Assembly (NCBI GenBank): GCA_947359465.1
Contig: OX375883.1
Location: forward strand, 18,044,088 to 18,108,087
Source of the DNA: Metellina segmentata
Lineage: Eukaryota > Arthropoda > Arachnida > Araneae > Tetragnathidae
Length of the DNA stretch: 64,000 nt
Reading direction: 5' to 3'
Below, one piece after another: positions 35,103 to 45,171 of the stretch; position 1 is the first letter of the stretch, and each line of letters opens with the position of its first letter. Under the pieces are notes generated by a model, which saw only the letters and a list, made by a program, of their open reading frames with translations, was not told the origin of the DNA and ran no database searches. The translations under genes were made by a program, and so were the position numbers.

Positions 35103-35224
35103 GCCGTTCCTGTGCAAGAATTTGCATTCAGGCCCCTTAAGTAATTGGGTTTGGAAAAAAATAATAAAACACATGTCGAGGAAGGATAATCCTCGTATTA
35201 ACTGTTCTCCCACCGAACTGTAAC

Positions 35225-36092
35225 ACAGGCGCCTCAATCCCATGATAGTACTTTACGCAAGTCCAACTTGATTGGCTAATCGGATCACATGACCTAGATA
35301 CGTATGTCATCAAGGTTTATAGTTGTTGGCGATTTATCTCTTCCTTTCTGCTTTCTTATTTTCTTTTCAGATCCGTGGGTAGAGGTGGGAGCCGAAAATT
35401 GTATCCTTTTATTATTTAAGTTAATAATTATATAAGTTAGTGTTTTATGTATGCTTTTTGTTACATCAGAATGGTCCTAAGCCAGCGGTGGATACGACAC
35501 CCTCATCCTAAAGCAAAGGGGGCGGAAAAATATCAGCTGGTAGTGAGTTCAGGAGTGGTTCTTAGATTATTTATGTAAAATCAACGGAAGCTTGGAAAAA
35601 TATGAAAAGGGTATTAAAAATTAGGAAAAGTAAATTAGAATAAAAAGGAATTAAATTGGAATTTTTTAAAAATAATTTGGAGGATCTAAAAATTTTTCCG
35701 GTAGCTGGGTTCGAACTGGGGAAGTCATGCTCCGCTGCCGATGCTAATCTGAAGGTGGGTGACTTTAGCCATTAGGCCATCGTTGCTTCACGAACAGAAT
35801 AACGAACATAGCTCTTTAAAGTATAAGTACCCTTAATATAAGTTGGCAAGAAATACTACTAACAACCACCATACAACATATATATGAGGAGCAAATCAGA
35901 GTCAACTTGTCGGACACTTACGCTGAGGCGCTAGTGTATGTATTGTATTTCTACGAAACAACGCGCATATTCAAAATCAAATGGTTACTGCAACAATCAG
36001 ATTGGCGAGATATCCAAGTGAAGCCAAGCCCGTGAAACTAGCCAGTCAAGTTGGACTTGCGTAAAGTACTATCATGGGATTGAGCCGCTTCT
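35225..36092. mobile_element. 868-bp TIR element, 8-bp target duplication
   Basis: About 45 bp at each end are inverted copies (ctcaatcccatgatagtact, then ttacgcaagtccaacttga). The flanks are identical: actgtaac at 35217-35224 and 36093-36100. The first 9 bp of the two ends are less well matched. The interior has no transposase, but it holds a pyrimidine-rich tract ending in ag (35350-35372) and a tRNA-like sequence on the minus strand. Superfamily open (hAT or P-like from the 8-bp duplication). Confidence 0.8.
35705..35800 (-). repeat. tRNA-like head inside the 868-bp element
   Basis: Read on the minus strand: an A-box-like tggcctaatggctaaag and a perfect B box GTTCGAACC, 63 nt apart, longer than in a standard tRNA but compatible with a long variable arm. 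No flanking CCA or clean acceptor stem was seen, so this is likelier a SINE head or tRNA relic than a working tRNA gene. Distinct from the SINE family of this window. Confidence 0.5.
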
Positions 36093-36309
36093 ACTGTAAC
36101 TCCTGCCGAATTAGATCGCCGCCCGCGCGATCATTAACTGTGACTGTTGTGAAAAACTCCGCCGAATGAGTTCGCTGCCGCGCGTTCATTCCATAGACGA
36201 TGACTCGTTTCTATGTTTAGTACACCTGTTTAGTCATTTTATGCTAAATTAAATGTTTTTTCTATCAAACTGTGTCTATCTACGAAAAGACATAGTAACA
36301 TACATCACA

Positions 36310-37372
36310 TTAGATTTTAATTCGGACTTTTCTGACTTTCATTTCAGCAAATTCAATAATTACATCATAATTAATATTTTGAACGATATCGAATTTTCTG
36401 GAAATAATAGAACGATTGGATAATCGTTCTTATCCGATAGTTGATCTTAAATAATTTTTTATTAATTTCAACTTGCTAAAACTTCTCTCGCACTAAGCAA
36501 TAGAAACGGGAAGAGTTAGAAATATTCGGGTACGACTCAATTAAATATTAAATAGGGATGCAGTTTTTATATTTTGTATGAGTCGTTACTTTCAATTTCA
36601 CATGTAAATTCGTACCTTTTAAATCTTTGCTATATTTAATAGTGCAGCCAATTTCTTAAAATCAGCAACACTCGTGAATTGTAAAGACGAGCCACATATA
36701 GAAAGCAAAAATCGTCACACATGGTTTTCATTTTTTGATAACGCCAATCTATTTGAGATAATAGTGTCAAGAACACTAAATTTGTATTTTAAATAATTTT
36801 TCGGGTGTTAAGTTTACTTCCTTCTCGTCTGGTGTTTCGTCTATTTCCACTATCTTAACTCTTCTCTTTCGTGTATTGAGAAATCCCTTCTCTAAACACC
36901 TTCAGCCAAGTTTTGTACTTCCTGGAAATTGTTTTCAAAACCTGTATCTCAAAGCCCTTGTAATGTACTACGTAATCCAGCAATTAATTTCACATACGAA
37001 TTTCGGTGCTCCGGAGAATTTTCGTGATGGGGAATAACCGGATGAAGATGCCTCCAATCATGATGAAATCCTTTTTGCGTGTCTGAAAGATTATGCGATT
37101 TGTGTCCAAAAAGCAAAGTACTGCATTTTGATTAATGGAATCTAAAATCCATTTTCTTTCAACAGTTTCTTCATTAATTTGTTTGACATAAAACCAGTCC
37201 TTAGCAAATTTTCGCCCTGAATCGTCTGCTTTCAACGTATTAAAGTTAATGTTTTCGCCTTGATCTGGGCCATGTGTGACGAGGGAATATATTAATTTAT
37301 TTGTAACAGCAGGCCAGGAATGGGGATCATTGTAATTTAGCAGTATTTCTTCTTGCGCAATAGAGAGCACAT
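36310..37372 (-). pseudogene. TTF-domain hAT transposase of the 4-kb element
   Basis: The N-terminal part (about 37372-36990) reads LNYNDPHSWPAVTNKLIYSL, VTHGPDQGENINFN, GRKFAKDWFYVKQ and ERKWILDSINQNAVLCF, the TTF-type zinc-finger region found before ZMYM1-like hAT transposases. Downstream, in broken frames, are LTPEKLFK and other pieces that look like the C-terminal dimerisation region near 36460. The middle of the transposase is missing, so this is an internal deletion derivative. The N-terminus is cut by a Tc1 terminal repeat at 37374. Confidence 0.8.
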
Positions 37373-37373
37373 A

Positions 37374-38200
37374 CAGGGATTGGACAAAATAATATGAACA
37401 CATGTGCAAAATTAGCACTCGAAAGAAACCTCTCGTATACTCCTGCCCTCTAGCGGTGAAGGGTGCCACCTAGCGGATGAAAAAGTACACACATCACTCT
37501 GTTACTAGCAGTGATAGAAGTCGGATGCGAAATATATTTCTGTGATAAAATTGCATTATGGCTGACCTCTCATTTCGAGAAGGCATGATCGTTAGGGCAC
37601 GTCTTGCTGGAGCCTCAGTTACGATAACGGCCACCCTTCTAGGTGTTGGGAGAAATACAGTGTCGACTGTAATGTCAGCACATTTCAAACATTGGAAAAA
37701 ATCATCTAAAAAGCACAACAGTGGTCGAAAATCGAAGCTGAATGACAGAGCCAGAAGGGTTTTGAAGCGGATTGTGGCAAAAAAACACAAGACAGCAGCA
37801 TCCCAGATAACATCTGAGATGAACACACATCTACAGGAAGTTGTTTCATCAACTATCCGGCGTGAACTGCATATGACAAATATTCATGATAGAGCGGCTA
37901 TTTAAAAACCATTGATTACACCATGCAATGCCTTGAAGCGACGAATATGGTGTCGCGAGCATAAAAATTGGACACAACAACATTGGCAGAATGTAATATG
38001 GTCAGACGATTCATCAATCACGTTATTGCCGACAAATGGACGTGTTTACGTTTGGAGAACCCCACCAGAAGCCTATCAAGTTGACTGTCTTCGGTCTACG
38101 GTTAATCATGGCGGCGGTTCAGTGATGATCTGGGGTGCGATATCACATCGTGGTCTTGGCCCACTTGTTCTGAATGGCCGTGTTGCAGGAGAGGATTATG
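37374..38200 (+). pseudogene. Tc1-like element, 5' two thirds
   Basis: Starts after TA with the terminal repeat cagggattggacaaaataat. An ATG at 37558 opens the helix-turn-helix part (LSFREGMIVRARLAGASVTI, then LLGVGRNTVSTV). A stop or frameshift near 37905 separates it from the catalytic part: RRIWCREHKNWTQQHWQNV, IWSDDSS (first Asp), VYVWRTPPEAY and GGGSVMIWGAISHRGLGPLV. The frame ends abruptly at about 38200, where a second Tc1 fragment begins in the opposite orientation, so the second Asp and the Glu are lost. Confidence 0.88.
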
Positions 38201-38430
38201 CCTGTCATCACGTGAAGTGGTGCACTGAGGTGGATGCGATCGAACACGTCGGTCCGTCGTACCCTCCTGCATCCAACGATCACATATCCGCATTACAGTT
38301 GTTTGGTTTCGTCCAATACTACTATCGATTTCCCTGAAAGATAATCCACAATCTGGGTAGGCCACTATCCTTCCTCTGTCGAACTCGGATACTTGATCAA
38401 AAGATGATCGCTGTTTTCTACGAGGTATAA
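38201..38430 (-). pseudogene. Second Tc1-like element, N-terminal fragment
   Basis: The minus strand reads SEFDRGRIVAYPDCGLSFRE, SSIGRNQTTVMRICDRWMQE and RSHPPQCTTSRDDRH, a Tc1 paired-type DNA-binding domain from a different lineage than the fragment on its left. The two are joined head-to-head at about 38200 with no spacer. The stretch up to 38600 may be its 5' non-coding part. Confidence 0.85.
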
Positions 38431-39896
38431 TTGATCGGGTTTTTTTTTAAACACAATTGCCGTACTTGAAGTCGTCGAAATGTCCAAGCCTTAAATAGCG
38501 CTTTGAAGTAGCACCACAGGCGCCCGTGATGTGCGTCTGCGCTGAAATTCTAATCCTTTGCAATCTAACTGCCAAACCGCTCAGTAAAAAGGCGGAAACT
38601 TTTGAAATATGATTTCTTGTGCAAGCATTTTAGGCCCCCTTCCAAGTGTTGGCCCTGTTGCACCTGTCTAGTTACGGCACTGAATCCAAGATGGCTTTTT
38701 CACACCTTGTGGCTGTCACAGATAATATTTATTACTTGTTGATGCTGGGTTAGTTCCTCAACAATAGCGAAAAAAATTTTTGGATTCATTAAAAAAATTA
38801 CTCTATTTTCTGCGTCCTCAATATGATGGGATATCATCAGAGGCGAGTTAATGTTGAAGACTTTGTCCGACACCAGATAGGCAAGCCTTATTGAAGCTGT
38901 AAAAGCGATATTATTTCAATTTGATGAAGTAATTGATTGCATTGAGAATTTACAAGCTGCTTCAACGCATACAGGTACTCTCAGTGAATGTAAGTCTGTC
39001 TTGAATGAAATGTTAACCCTCGAATTCATTGTTTCTTTGCATGTAAGATATGAGCTATTACTTCGAATTACCAAAATTTATGAAGTTTGTCAATCTTCAG
39101 AAAATCACATGACTGCTTATGTTGATTACTTGTGAAAATGGATTGAAGAATACCATGAAACGAGATTTGATGTAACGATTGAAGCTGCATTCAAGTTTAT
39201 TAAGAAAAGTCAATACGATATTCCCACTCATTGTAAAGAGAAACGTGTTTCACTGAAGAAAAAACATTTTGACTATGAAGCTCGAGATGAGCCACTTGCT
39301 GCACAGGACCATTTTAGAGTGAACTTTTTTACAACTCTTATCGATGGAATAAGTTGGCATTGGAGATAGATTTGAAGCACTAAAGGAACACGAAAGTCGT
39401 TTTAGATTCTTGGGAAATTTCATTGCTCTGAGTAATAGGGTGAAAAGAGAACTCGAAAAGTGCTGCAGGGACTTAGCTTCAATTCTTAGTGTTGATGGAA
39501 ATAGCGATATTGTGTGATGCTGTAACATTGGTTGAGGAATTAACAATTTTGAAAAACAAACTTCCAACTGTCACTAAAAGCAATATTATAACAGTAGTTG
39601 ATAATAACCGGGATTTTTTTTTTTTTTGAAGTACCTTTTGTGGAAAATTAAGACTTGTATATCCGAACATCTTCACAACTATAAGAATAATTTTGGCAAT
39701 TCCTGTCGGCCGTAGCAGAGTGTAGTTTCTCCAAGTTGAAGCTTGTGAAAAATTACGCCCAACAGTGACTCAGGAAATGCTTTCTTCGCTTGCTGTTTTA
39801 TCAATTGAAGCTGACATTGCTTCCAGGTTAGCTTATAAGAAGCTCATTGAAGATTTCAGTGATAGAAAAAGCAGAAAAATACTATACTCTATAACA

Positions 39897-40648
39897 AAAA
39901 AATCGACGCACCAAGAAAGAGTTGTGTCGGGCTCGATCAACTTAGAACGGCGCTTACTGGGGACGTATAGTCTTTAGTAATGAGTCCCGTTTCCAACTGT
40001 AACCTGACGACAGACGGGTCTGGAGACGTCCAGGGCAGCATGGGGATCCTGCCCTTACTATCGCACGCCCACAACAGGACGTTATAGTCTGGGGTGCCAT
40101 CTCCTTTGATAGTCGGACCTTTTTGGTAGTCATTTCTGGCACACTTACAGCAGAGCGGTATGTAGACGACATTCTATAACCGGTTGTGTTACCATTCCTT
40201 TTGCGACATCCTGAACTTACTTTTTAACAAGATAATGCCCGGCCGCACATTGGCACGTGTTGCTATGAATTCTTCCTGGGCCAGCTAGGTCTCTTGATCT
40301 CTCTCTCCATAGAGCACATTTGGAACGTTATGGGAAAGCGATTGCAACCATCCCGGAATGTTGACCATTTAACCCGACAGTTGGAGACAATTTGGCAATG
40401 AATTCCGGAGGACACTGTCCGGAAGCTTTTTCGGTCCATGCCACGCCAGGTGACAGCTTGCATCCAGGCCAGAGGTGGACCAACGCCTTATTGACTTCCT
40501 CCCTTTGTAACATGCACACTCTGAAATAAATCTTTCAATTGTTCTGAAATTTTAATCGTTTGTTTTTCTATGTAAGTTTTTCGCATCTACCCATTTTTAT
40601 CGCAATCGGACAACTCCTTGATGCGTCGATTTTTTTTTTGTTATAGTG
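39897..40648 (+). mobile_element. 752-bp Tc1-like deletion derivative
   Basis: TA flanks (39895-39896, 40649-40650) and terminal repeats ctataacaaaaaaatcgacg on the left matched by the right end in reverse. Coding pieces on the plus strand: FSNESRFQL (first catalytic residue changed to Asn), WRRPGQHGDPALTIARPQQD, VIVWGAISFDS, QDNARPHIG (second Asp), IEHIWNVMGKRLQPSRN (Glu) and RSMPRQVTACIQARGGPTPY. The DNA-binding half is deleted; stops and frameshifts present. It lies inside the 3' end of the ZMYM1-like hAT. Confidence 0.88.
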
Positions 40649-41262
40649 TATTTTAGAAATATTGGTACTGTATAGTTTATTAGTGTATTCATCAAATTAG
40701 TGCTGTTTATTCTAGTTTCATATTGATTACTGTCGACACTACTGCAATCAATTTCCATTGTGTATGTTTTAGTTGTTATTTAATGACTGTATTCATATTC
40801 ATAAAAGATTGAAATGATTAAATTAAATTACGATTTAAATTGAACCACTTACGAAAATATAAATTCTATGTAACCTTATGGTATACTTATACATAATTCT
40901 ACGTAACCTTATGGTATTTTTATACATAATTCTACGTAACCTTATGGTATTCTTATACATAATTCTACGTAACCTTATGGTATTCTTATACATAATTCTA
41001 CGTTACCTTATGGTATTCTTATACATAATTCTACGTAACCTTATGGTATCCTTATACGTAATTATACGTAACCTTGTGGTATTATACATAATTCTACGTA
41101 ACCTTATGGTATTCTTATACATAATTCTACGTAACCTTATGGTATTCTTATACATAATTCTACGTAACCTTATGGTATTCTTATACATAATTCTACGTAA
41201 CCTTATGGTATTCTTATACATAATTCTACGTAACCTTATGGTATCCTTATACATAATTATAC
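40649..41262. repeat. 33-bp minisatellite, left block
   Basis: From about 40862 about 12 units of a 33-bp repeat (attctacgtaaccttatggt followed by attcttatacata). Because 33 is a multiple of three, the array stays open in at least one frame on each strand and gives an artefactual repetitive peptide; I do not call it a gene. Positions 40650-40860 are AT-rich single-copy DNA. Confidence 0.92.
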
Positions 41263-41267
41263 GTAAC

Positions 41268-41623
41268 TGTAACGTCGTGGGTATAGTTTGCGTGGCGAGT
41301 GGCTTGAAGATAATTAAAACGACATTTAAAATTACAGCACATTTAATTAATTGTAGAAGAATACATGTAAGTTAAAACTATTTCGAGGCTAATAGATATT
41401 GTACAAATTAGGGTTTCAGTCCCGCGGCTTCAATCCGGAGCAGAGTCGTCCTGCGTCCGCTCACGTTTCGGTTTTCCACGATTCTCCTTTTCTCGAGAGA
41501 AGACCCCACACGTTCTTCCGAAGCCGCTATCGCCCAAAGAGAAGGGAATACCCCCATCCGGTCATAACGTCATGGACCACCATGAAAGCTGTGGTCAGAG
41601 GGACCTCCTACGGTGACGCTACA
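41268..41623. mobile_element. 356-bp solo LTR inside the minisatellite
   Basis: Starts TGTAACGTCG, ends GACGCTACA, and is flanked by identical 5-bp repeats GTAAC (41263-41267 and 41624-41628), which is part of the minisatellite unit. The array resumes immediately after the right copy. This is a textbook solo LTR left by LTR-LTR recombination. It is richer in G and C in its right half (41410-41620). Not obviously related to the Gypsy LTR at 15274. Confidence 0.9.
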
Positions 41624-41700
41624 GTAACCTTATGGTATTCTTATACATAATTCTACGTAACCTTATGGTATTCTTGTACAAAATTCTACGTTACCTTATA
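41624..41700. repeat. 33-bp minisatellite, right block
   Basis: A little over two more units of the same 33-bp repeat continue after the solo LTR and then decay into gttaccttatatcgagtc. Confidence 0.9.
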
Positions 41701-41734
41701 TCGAGTCATAAATTTTTATATGAACAGGGGCCTC

Positions 41735-41954
41735 GCTTTATTACTCGCTTACGCGTTGTGAAATCGAATCCAACATACAAAGGGGGGCTAGTGCATGTTG
41801 AATCTGTCGGCCTAAATGTCCTCGCGTTGACGTGGTGAGGGAGAGTGGGGTTCCAGCTCGGGTATGACCGCATCATCTGACCGTGGTGTTCTCGGATCAT
41901 CATCAATAGTCAATTGTGTTGCTCCAGTGCGATGTTAATTGAAATACCTACCTC
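41735..41954 (+). mobile_element. tRNA-SINE copy (body and tail, type B)
   Basis: The head retains gtgaaatcgaatccaac (B-box relic), then ggtgcatgttgaatctgtcg, gtggggttccagctcgggt and tcatctgaccgtgg. The tail is ttgctccagtgcgatgttaa, ending tacctacc. Shorter than consensus between the body and the tail. Confidence 0.8.
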
Positions 41955-42180
41955 AACATGCATTGTCTTAACCTGTGTACGTGGTGTTCTAGTACGACGT
42001 TAGTTAAAATTACCTTTCCTTAAACTGTGTGTTGGCGTAGTGTGGAAGTTTGGAGAGTGGGGTGCCAGCACAGGTGTGACCTCGTCATCTGACCGTGGTA
42101 CAAGATTACTTTGATCCCAGGCCGTCTCCAATAGCCTGTTGAGTTGCTCAAGTGCCGACGTTAATTAAATACCTACCTAT
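41955..42180 (+). mobile_element. tRNA-SINE copy, head-to-tail with the previous
   Basis: Begins with a second tail-like piece (gttctagtacgacgttagtt), then body (tggaagtttggagagtgg, gtgccagcacaggtg, tcatctgaccgtgg) and tail (gtgccgacgttaattaaata plus cctacct). It has no tRNA head. The tandem arrangement suggests a dimer or insertion into a pre-existing tail. Confidence 0.8.
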
Positions 42181-42429
42181 AATTATATACCGACCAGATG
42201 CGAGTTAGAAAATCGATCCAACTAATAAAATGCATGCGATATTATAAACTAAAACTGATAAATGTCCAAAACTAATTGTTTCATTTCATCTCTTGTTACA
42301 AAGTCATTCAAAAACAAAAATACAAATGTTATTCAAAAAAAAAATTATTGTTATGATTCTATCAAACAATTTTTAATTTTTGAAAATAAGATTTGGCTTG
42401 TGGATGCTTTACGAATATTGTCCATTTTT

Positions 42430-42600
42430 GCAGTTAGTTGCCGAAAGTTTAGTTCATGACTTTTAGGGAAGTTTGCACAATCTCAGTTAAATGCTGATCA
42501 GTTAAAACAGACCTATGCTTATTTTTAACAAATTTAAATGTTGAATTCAAAGACTCGCAGCAGTACGAAGTAGCGAAAATTGAGATTTGTCTGAGTTCAC
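42430..42600 (-). pseudogene. hAT C-terminal dimerisation fragment
   Basis: On the minus strand: FATSYCCESLNSTFKFVKNK followed by HRSVLTDQHLTEIVQTSLK, the hATC motif of the SCAND3/FAM200-like group (usually FGSTYLCE...K.RS.LTD.HL). Only this end is clear. The sequence at 42600-42860 may carry earlier parts with many stops. Confidence 0.75.
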
Positions 42601-43690
42601 ACTCTTTGGATTATTTTGTTCCGGAACCTGTTTCCAAATCTCAACAATTGAACAACCATTTTATTTTACCTGTTTCAATCCTTCATCTTGAAGCTCCAAC
42701 AGCTGACTGGGGGATCTATCTGGAAACTTTAAAAAATTGAACTAATTTTCAGTTTGTCACTGTTTGTCTTGTTATTAAAGATAAATAAAAAAAATGCCTC
42801 TTTCAAATATTCCTTCCTGAAATGCGGCTGCCAAAGATAGTGTAGTTGACCACCCCTGCTTTATAACATGGGATTACTGTAATTCGTTCAAGTGACTTGC
42901 CGACCGATTTGAGTTGGCTATGTCTGGTAATCGAAAAACCCTGCTCTTGGAAACAAATCGGAAGGATTCAGTAAGACTTTTGGTGCGTGACAAAATTGTA
43001 ACAAGTAAAATAGGAACTCGTCGGAAACATACAATGCCTCTCTGTTATTGGGTCTGAAAGCTATCTTAAAAAACAGAAGAATTCAATATCACTGGCATGG
43101 TTCCCGTTTATGATAGGAAAGAAGGGCCCCACCACTATGTCGGCTCCAACGAAAGGTAAGAGAAAAAAAATTAGAACAAAAGGGAAAATATTCTTTTTTT
43201 GCCTTTTTTTCTTTTCCTGCAACGTACAATCGTCAGTGCCTCAGCCAACGGCAAGGTAAATTTAGAACGTCTGAAATAGAAGTGCATCCCCACCTTCACT
43301 CTTGCTTTTACGAGTGGCAAGGCAAGACACGGAATTTTTTTCTTTCTTGCTTTATTTTCTTCAGTTATCGTTTGGTTGTCCTTTGGTGAACTCTGTGCGG
43401 TTGTCTTCTGCCGCCATAACTGATGCTCTCGCAGCTTGTGTTCTCCAGCTTTGGATAACCTCTAAATACAGGTAAGCCATTTTGAAAAAGCTTACCCGCA
43501 GGCGATTTCTGAGTTTTCCGGAATCGTTTGCAGTTTTCATATTCGAACTGAAGCGGCGGTAGTGTCGAAAGGTTTCGTGGGAATGCTCAGAAGAATGCAG
43601 GCGAAATTGCGTAATCAAAAGTGGATCATGGTTTCATCATCGTAGAGATCGAATTAAAAATAGCTTTCATCAGTTCGGTTTTTGAAAGCT
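42601..43690. other. Unassigned DNA
   Basis: No gene recognised. An 85-codon minus-strand frame at 43361-43618 has no known motif. The patch 42830-42860 (gcggctgccaaagatagt, gaccacccctgc) looks like a TE terminus. Confidence 0.35.
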
Positions 43691-43692
43691 GT

Positions 43693-44560
43693 TTTGAAAA
43701 AGAGATATTATTTAAGTTTTGAAAATGAAAAATCCTAGCACCATTACTTCCAGTTCGTTTGTGATATTTCAAGTAAATTGCGAAACAATATGCATTGTGT
43801 TTAGTTGGACCTTTTGCATGAATGCTTCATTTTTGAAAAAGTGTTTCTGTTTGGAATTTTGTTTATTATTTGCAGATAATTTCATTTTTTTTTCTCAATA
43901 AGGAAATCGATAAAATTTTATGCTTCGTTGGAATTATTTGTAACATTTATCCCAGCAAATATATTGAAATTACAGCGAATAAGTTGAAAGAGAGATATTA
44001 TTGAAGTTGAAAATGAAATATTTAGCACCACTGATTCCATTTCGTTTGTGATATTTTAAGTAAATTGCAAAACAATATGCATTGTTTGTAGTTGAACCTT
44101 TTGCAAGAATGCTTCCTTTTTAAAAATATTGGTTCTGTTAAAATATTTGTTTATTATTTGTAGATAATTTCATTTTTTTCCTCGGTGAGGAAATCGATGT
44201 TAATACTTCGTTGGAATTATTTGTAATATTTATCCCAGGAAATGGTGTTTCGCCCAATTCTCAATGGATGGTACCTTCCTTAAGAAAAAAAGGTTTATTT
44301 TAATTTCTACTTTTATCTTTTATAATTTCAGTTGTGCATCTAGTTTCAATTTATTCTTAAAATCGAAGATTTTGAAATTCAAACAGAATTTGTTGGAATT
44401 ATTTGTGACATTTATACCAGCGTGTATCAAATGTGTTTACCCTCGATTCTCAATGGATGGTTACTTTCTTAAGGAAAGTTTTGATTTCAATTTCTATATT
44501 TTTCTTTTATAATTTCAGTTGTGTATCTAGTTTCAATTTGTTCTTCACATCGAAATTTGA
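43693..44560. repeat. Two successive tandem duplications
   Basis: Module 1 (about 285 bp) occurs at about 43693-43980 and 43985-44240: both contain agcacca..ttcc..ttcgtttgtgatat, gcattgtgttta/gcattgtttgta and tgtttattatttg.agataattt. Module 2 (about 185 bp) occurs at about 44249-44420 and 44438-44560: both contain ttctcaatggatggt..cttaag and cttttataatttcagttgtg. Copies are moderately diverged. Confidence 0.8.
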
Positions 44561-44750
44561 GATTGAAACAGAATATAAATTACTTTTATTGTTTGGCTGG
44601 TTTTATTTCATTCCATTAATGAGTGGAAGAAAAAATGCAAGATATTCATTCAAATCCTTAAATTCATTAATGCATAATATAAAGGTTTAACTGATCAAAA
44701 AAAAAAAAAACTAAATAGAATTTTTTTTAAATCAAAAAATTAATGATAAT

Positions 44751-45073
44751 GGTAATTTTAGTTAACGTCGTACTAGAGCAACACAACGGGCAATTGACGA
44801 CAGTCAGGTATCAGTCCCTTAAGGGAAGCATCCAAGGACAACACCTCGTAATTTTGAACCACGGTCAGATGACGAAGCAACACCTGAGCTGGCACCCCAC
44901 TCTCCAAACTTCCACGCCAACCCAACGTGAGGACTTTCGGCCACGACAGATTTAAGGTGCACCAGCCGCCTCTACTACATACGCTCACAAACATCCATGC
45001 CCGGACCCGGATTCGAACCAGGAACCTTCCGATCTAGAGGCTAACACATTAACCACTATACCGGTTGGTCGGC
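44751..45073 (-). mobile_element. tRNA-SINE, full-length, head type A
   Basis: On the minus strand: head gccgaccaaccggtatagtg, A box atagtggttaatgtg, B box GGTTCGAATCC, body with tggaagtttggagagtgg and tgccagctcaggtg, tail tctagtacgacgttaac plus taaaattacc. The flanks tcaaaaaattaat and tcaaaaatttaat look like a 13-bp target duplication. Confidence 0.93.
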
Positions 45074-45171
45074 CTTCAAAAATTTAATCAATTTCAATTG
45101 AAATAATAATTTTTAGATCATTTTCGTGTTTTTGAAAAACAATGATTCTGTAGGTGCTGGGGGTCACTACG

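Larger units (their letters stand above)
34659..38682. mobile_element. 4.0-kb hAT element inside the ZMYM1-like hAT
   Basis: Left terminus CAATGCCGTAACTAG, right terminus reading in reverse CAGTGCCGTAACTAG. The flanks aatccaaa (34651-34658) and aatccaag (38683-38690) are a 7/8 match, as expected of a hAT 8-bp duplication. It carries its own transposase remnant on the minus strand (36310-37372) and three later insertions: a MITE in its left TIR, an 868-bp TIR element and a pair of Tc1 fragments. Confidence 0.85.
34134..39894 (+). pseudogene. ZMYM1-like hAT transposase, split by insertion
   Basis: The 5' part (34134-34650) reads FEILVDIGNFLASRNLAFRG, GDFIDIFKLISMYDQ, then EIQSELITLIGKEVLEQVET and GRVEQITMILRQCDISIG, all typical of the ZMYM1/hAT transposase core. 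The 3' part resumes at 38691 after a 4.0-kb insertion: HTLWLS, then IEAVKAILFQFDEVIDCIEN, LTLEFIVSLHVRYELLLRI, DHFRVNFF, RFEALKEHESRFRFLGNF. It ends with the hATC-like domain RPTVTQEMLSSLAVLSIEAD and YKKLIEDFSDRKSRKI near 39890. The fragments on each side fit together across the insertion. Frameshifts and stops make it dead. It is cut at the 3' end by a Tc1 insertion at 39897. Confidence 0.9.

Noticed and set aside
40878..41375. 165-codon frame of MVFLYIILRNL repeats as a transmembrane repeat protein
   Set aside because: It is the direct translation of a 33-bp minisatellite and runs on into a solo LTR; no start context, splice signals or homologue.
40862..41700. CRISPR-like array
   Set aside because: The units are contiguous with no unique spacers and the context is eukaryotic; it is a minisatellite.
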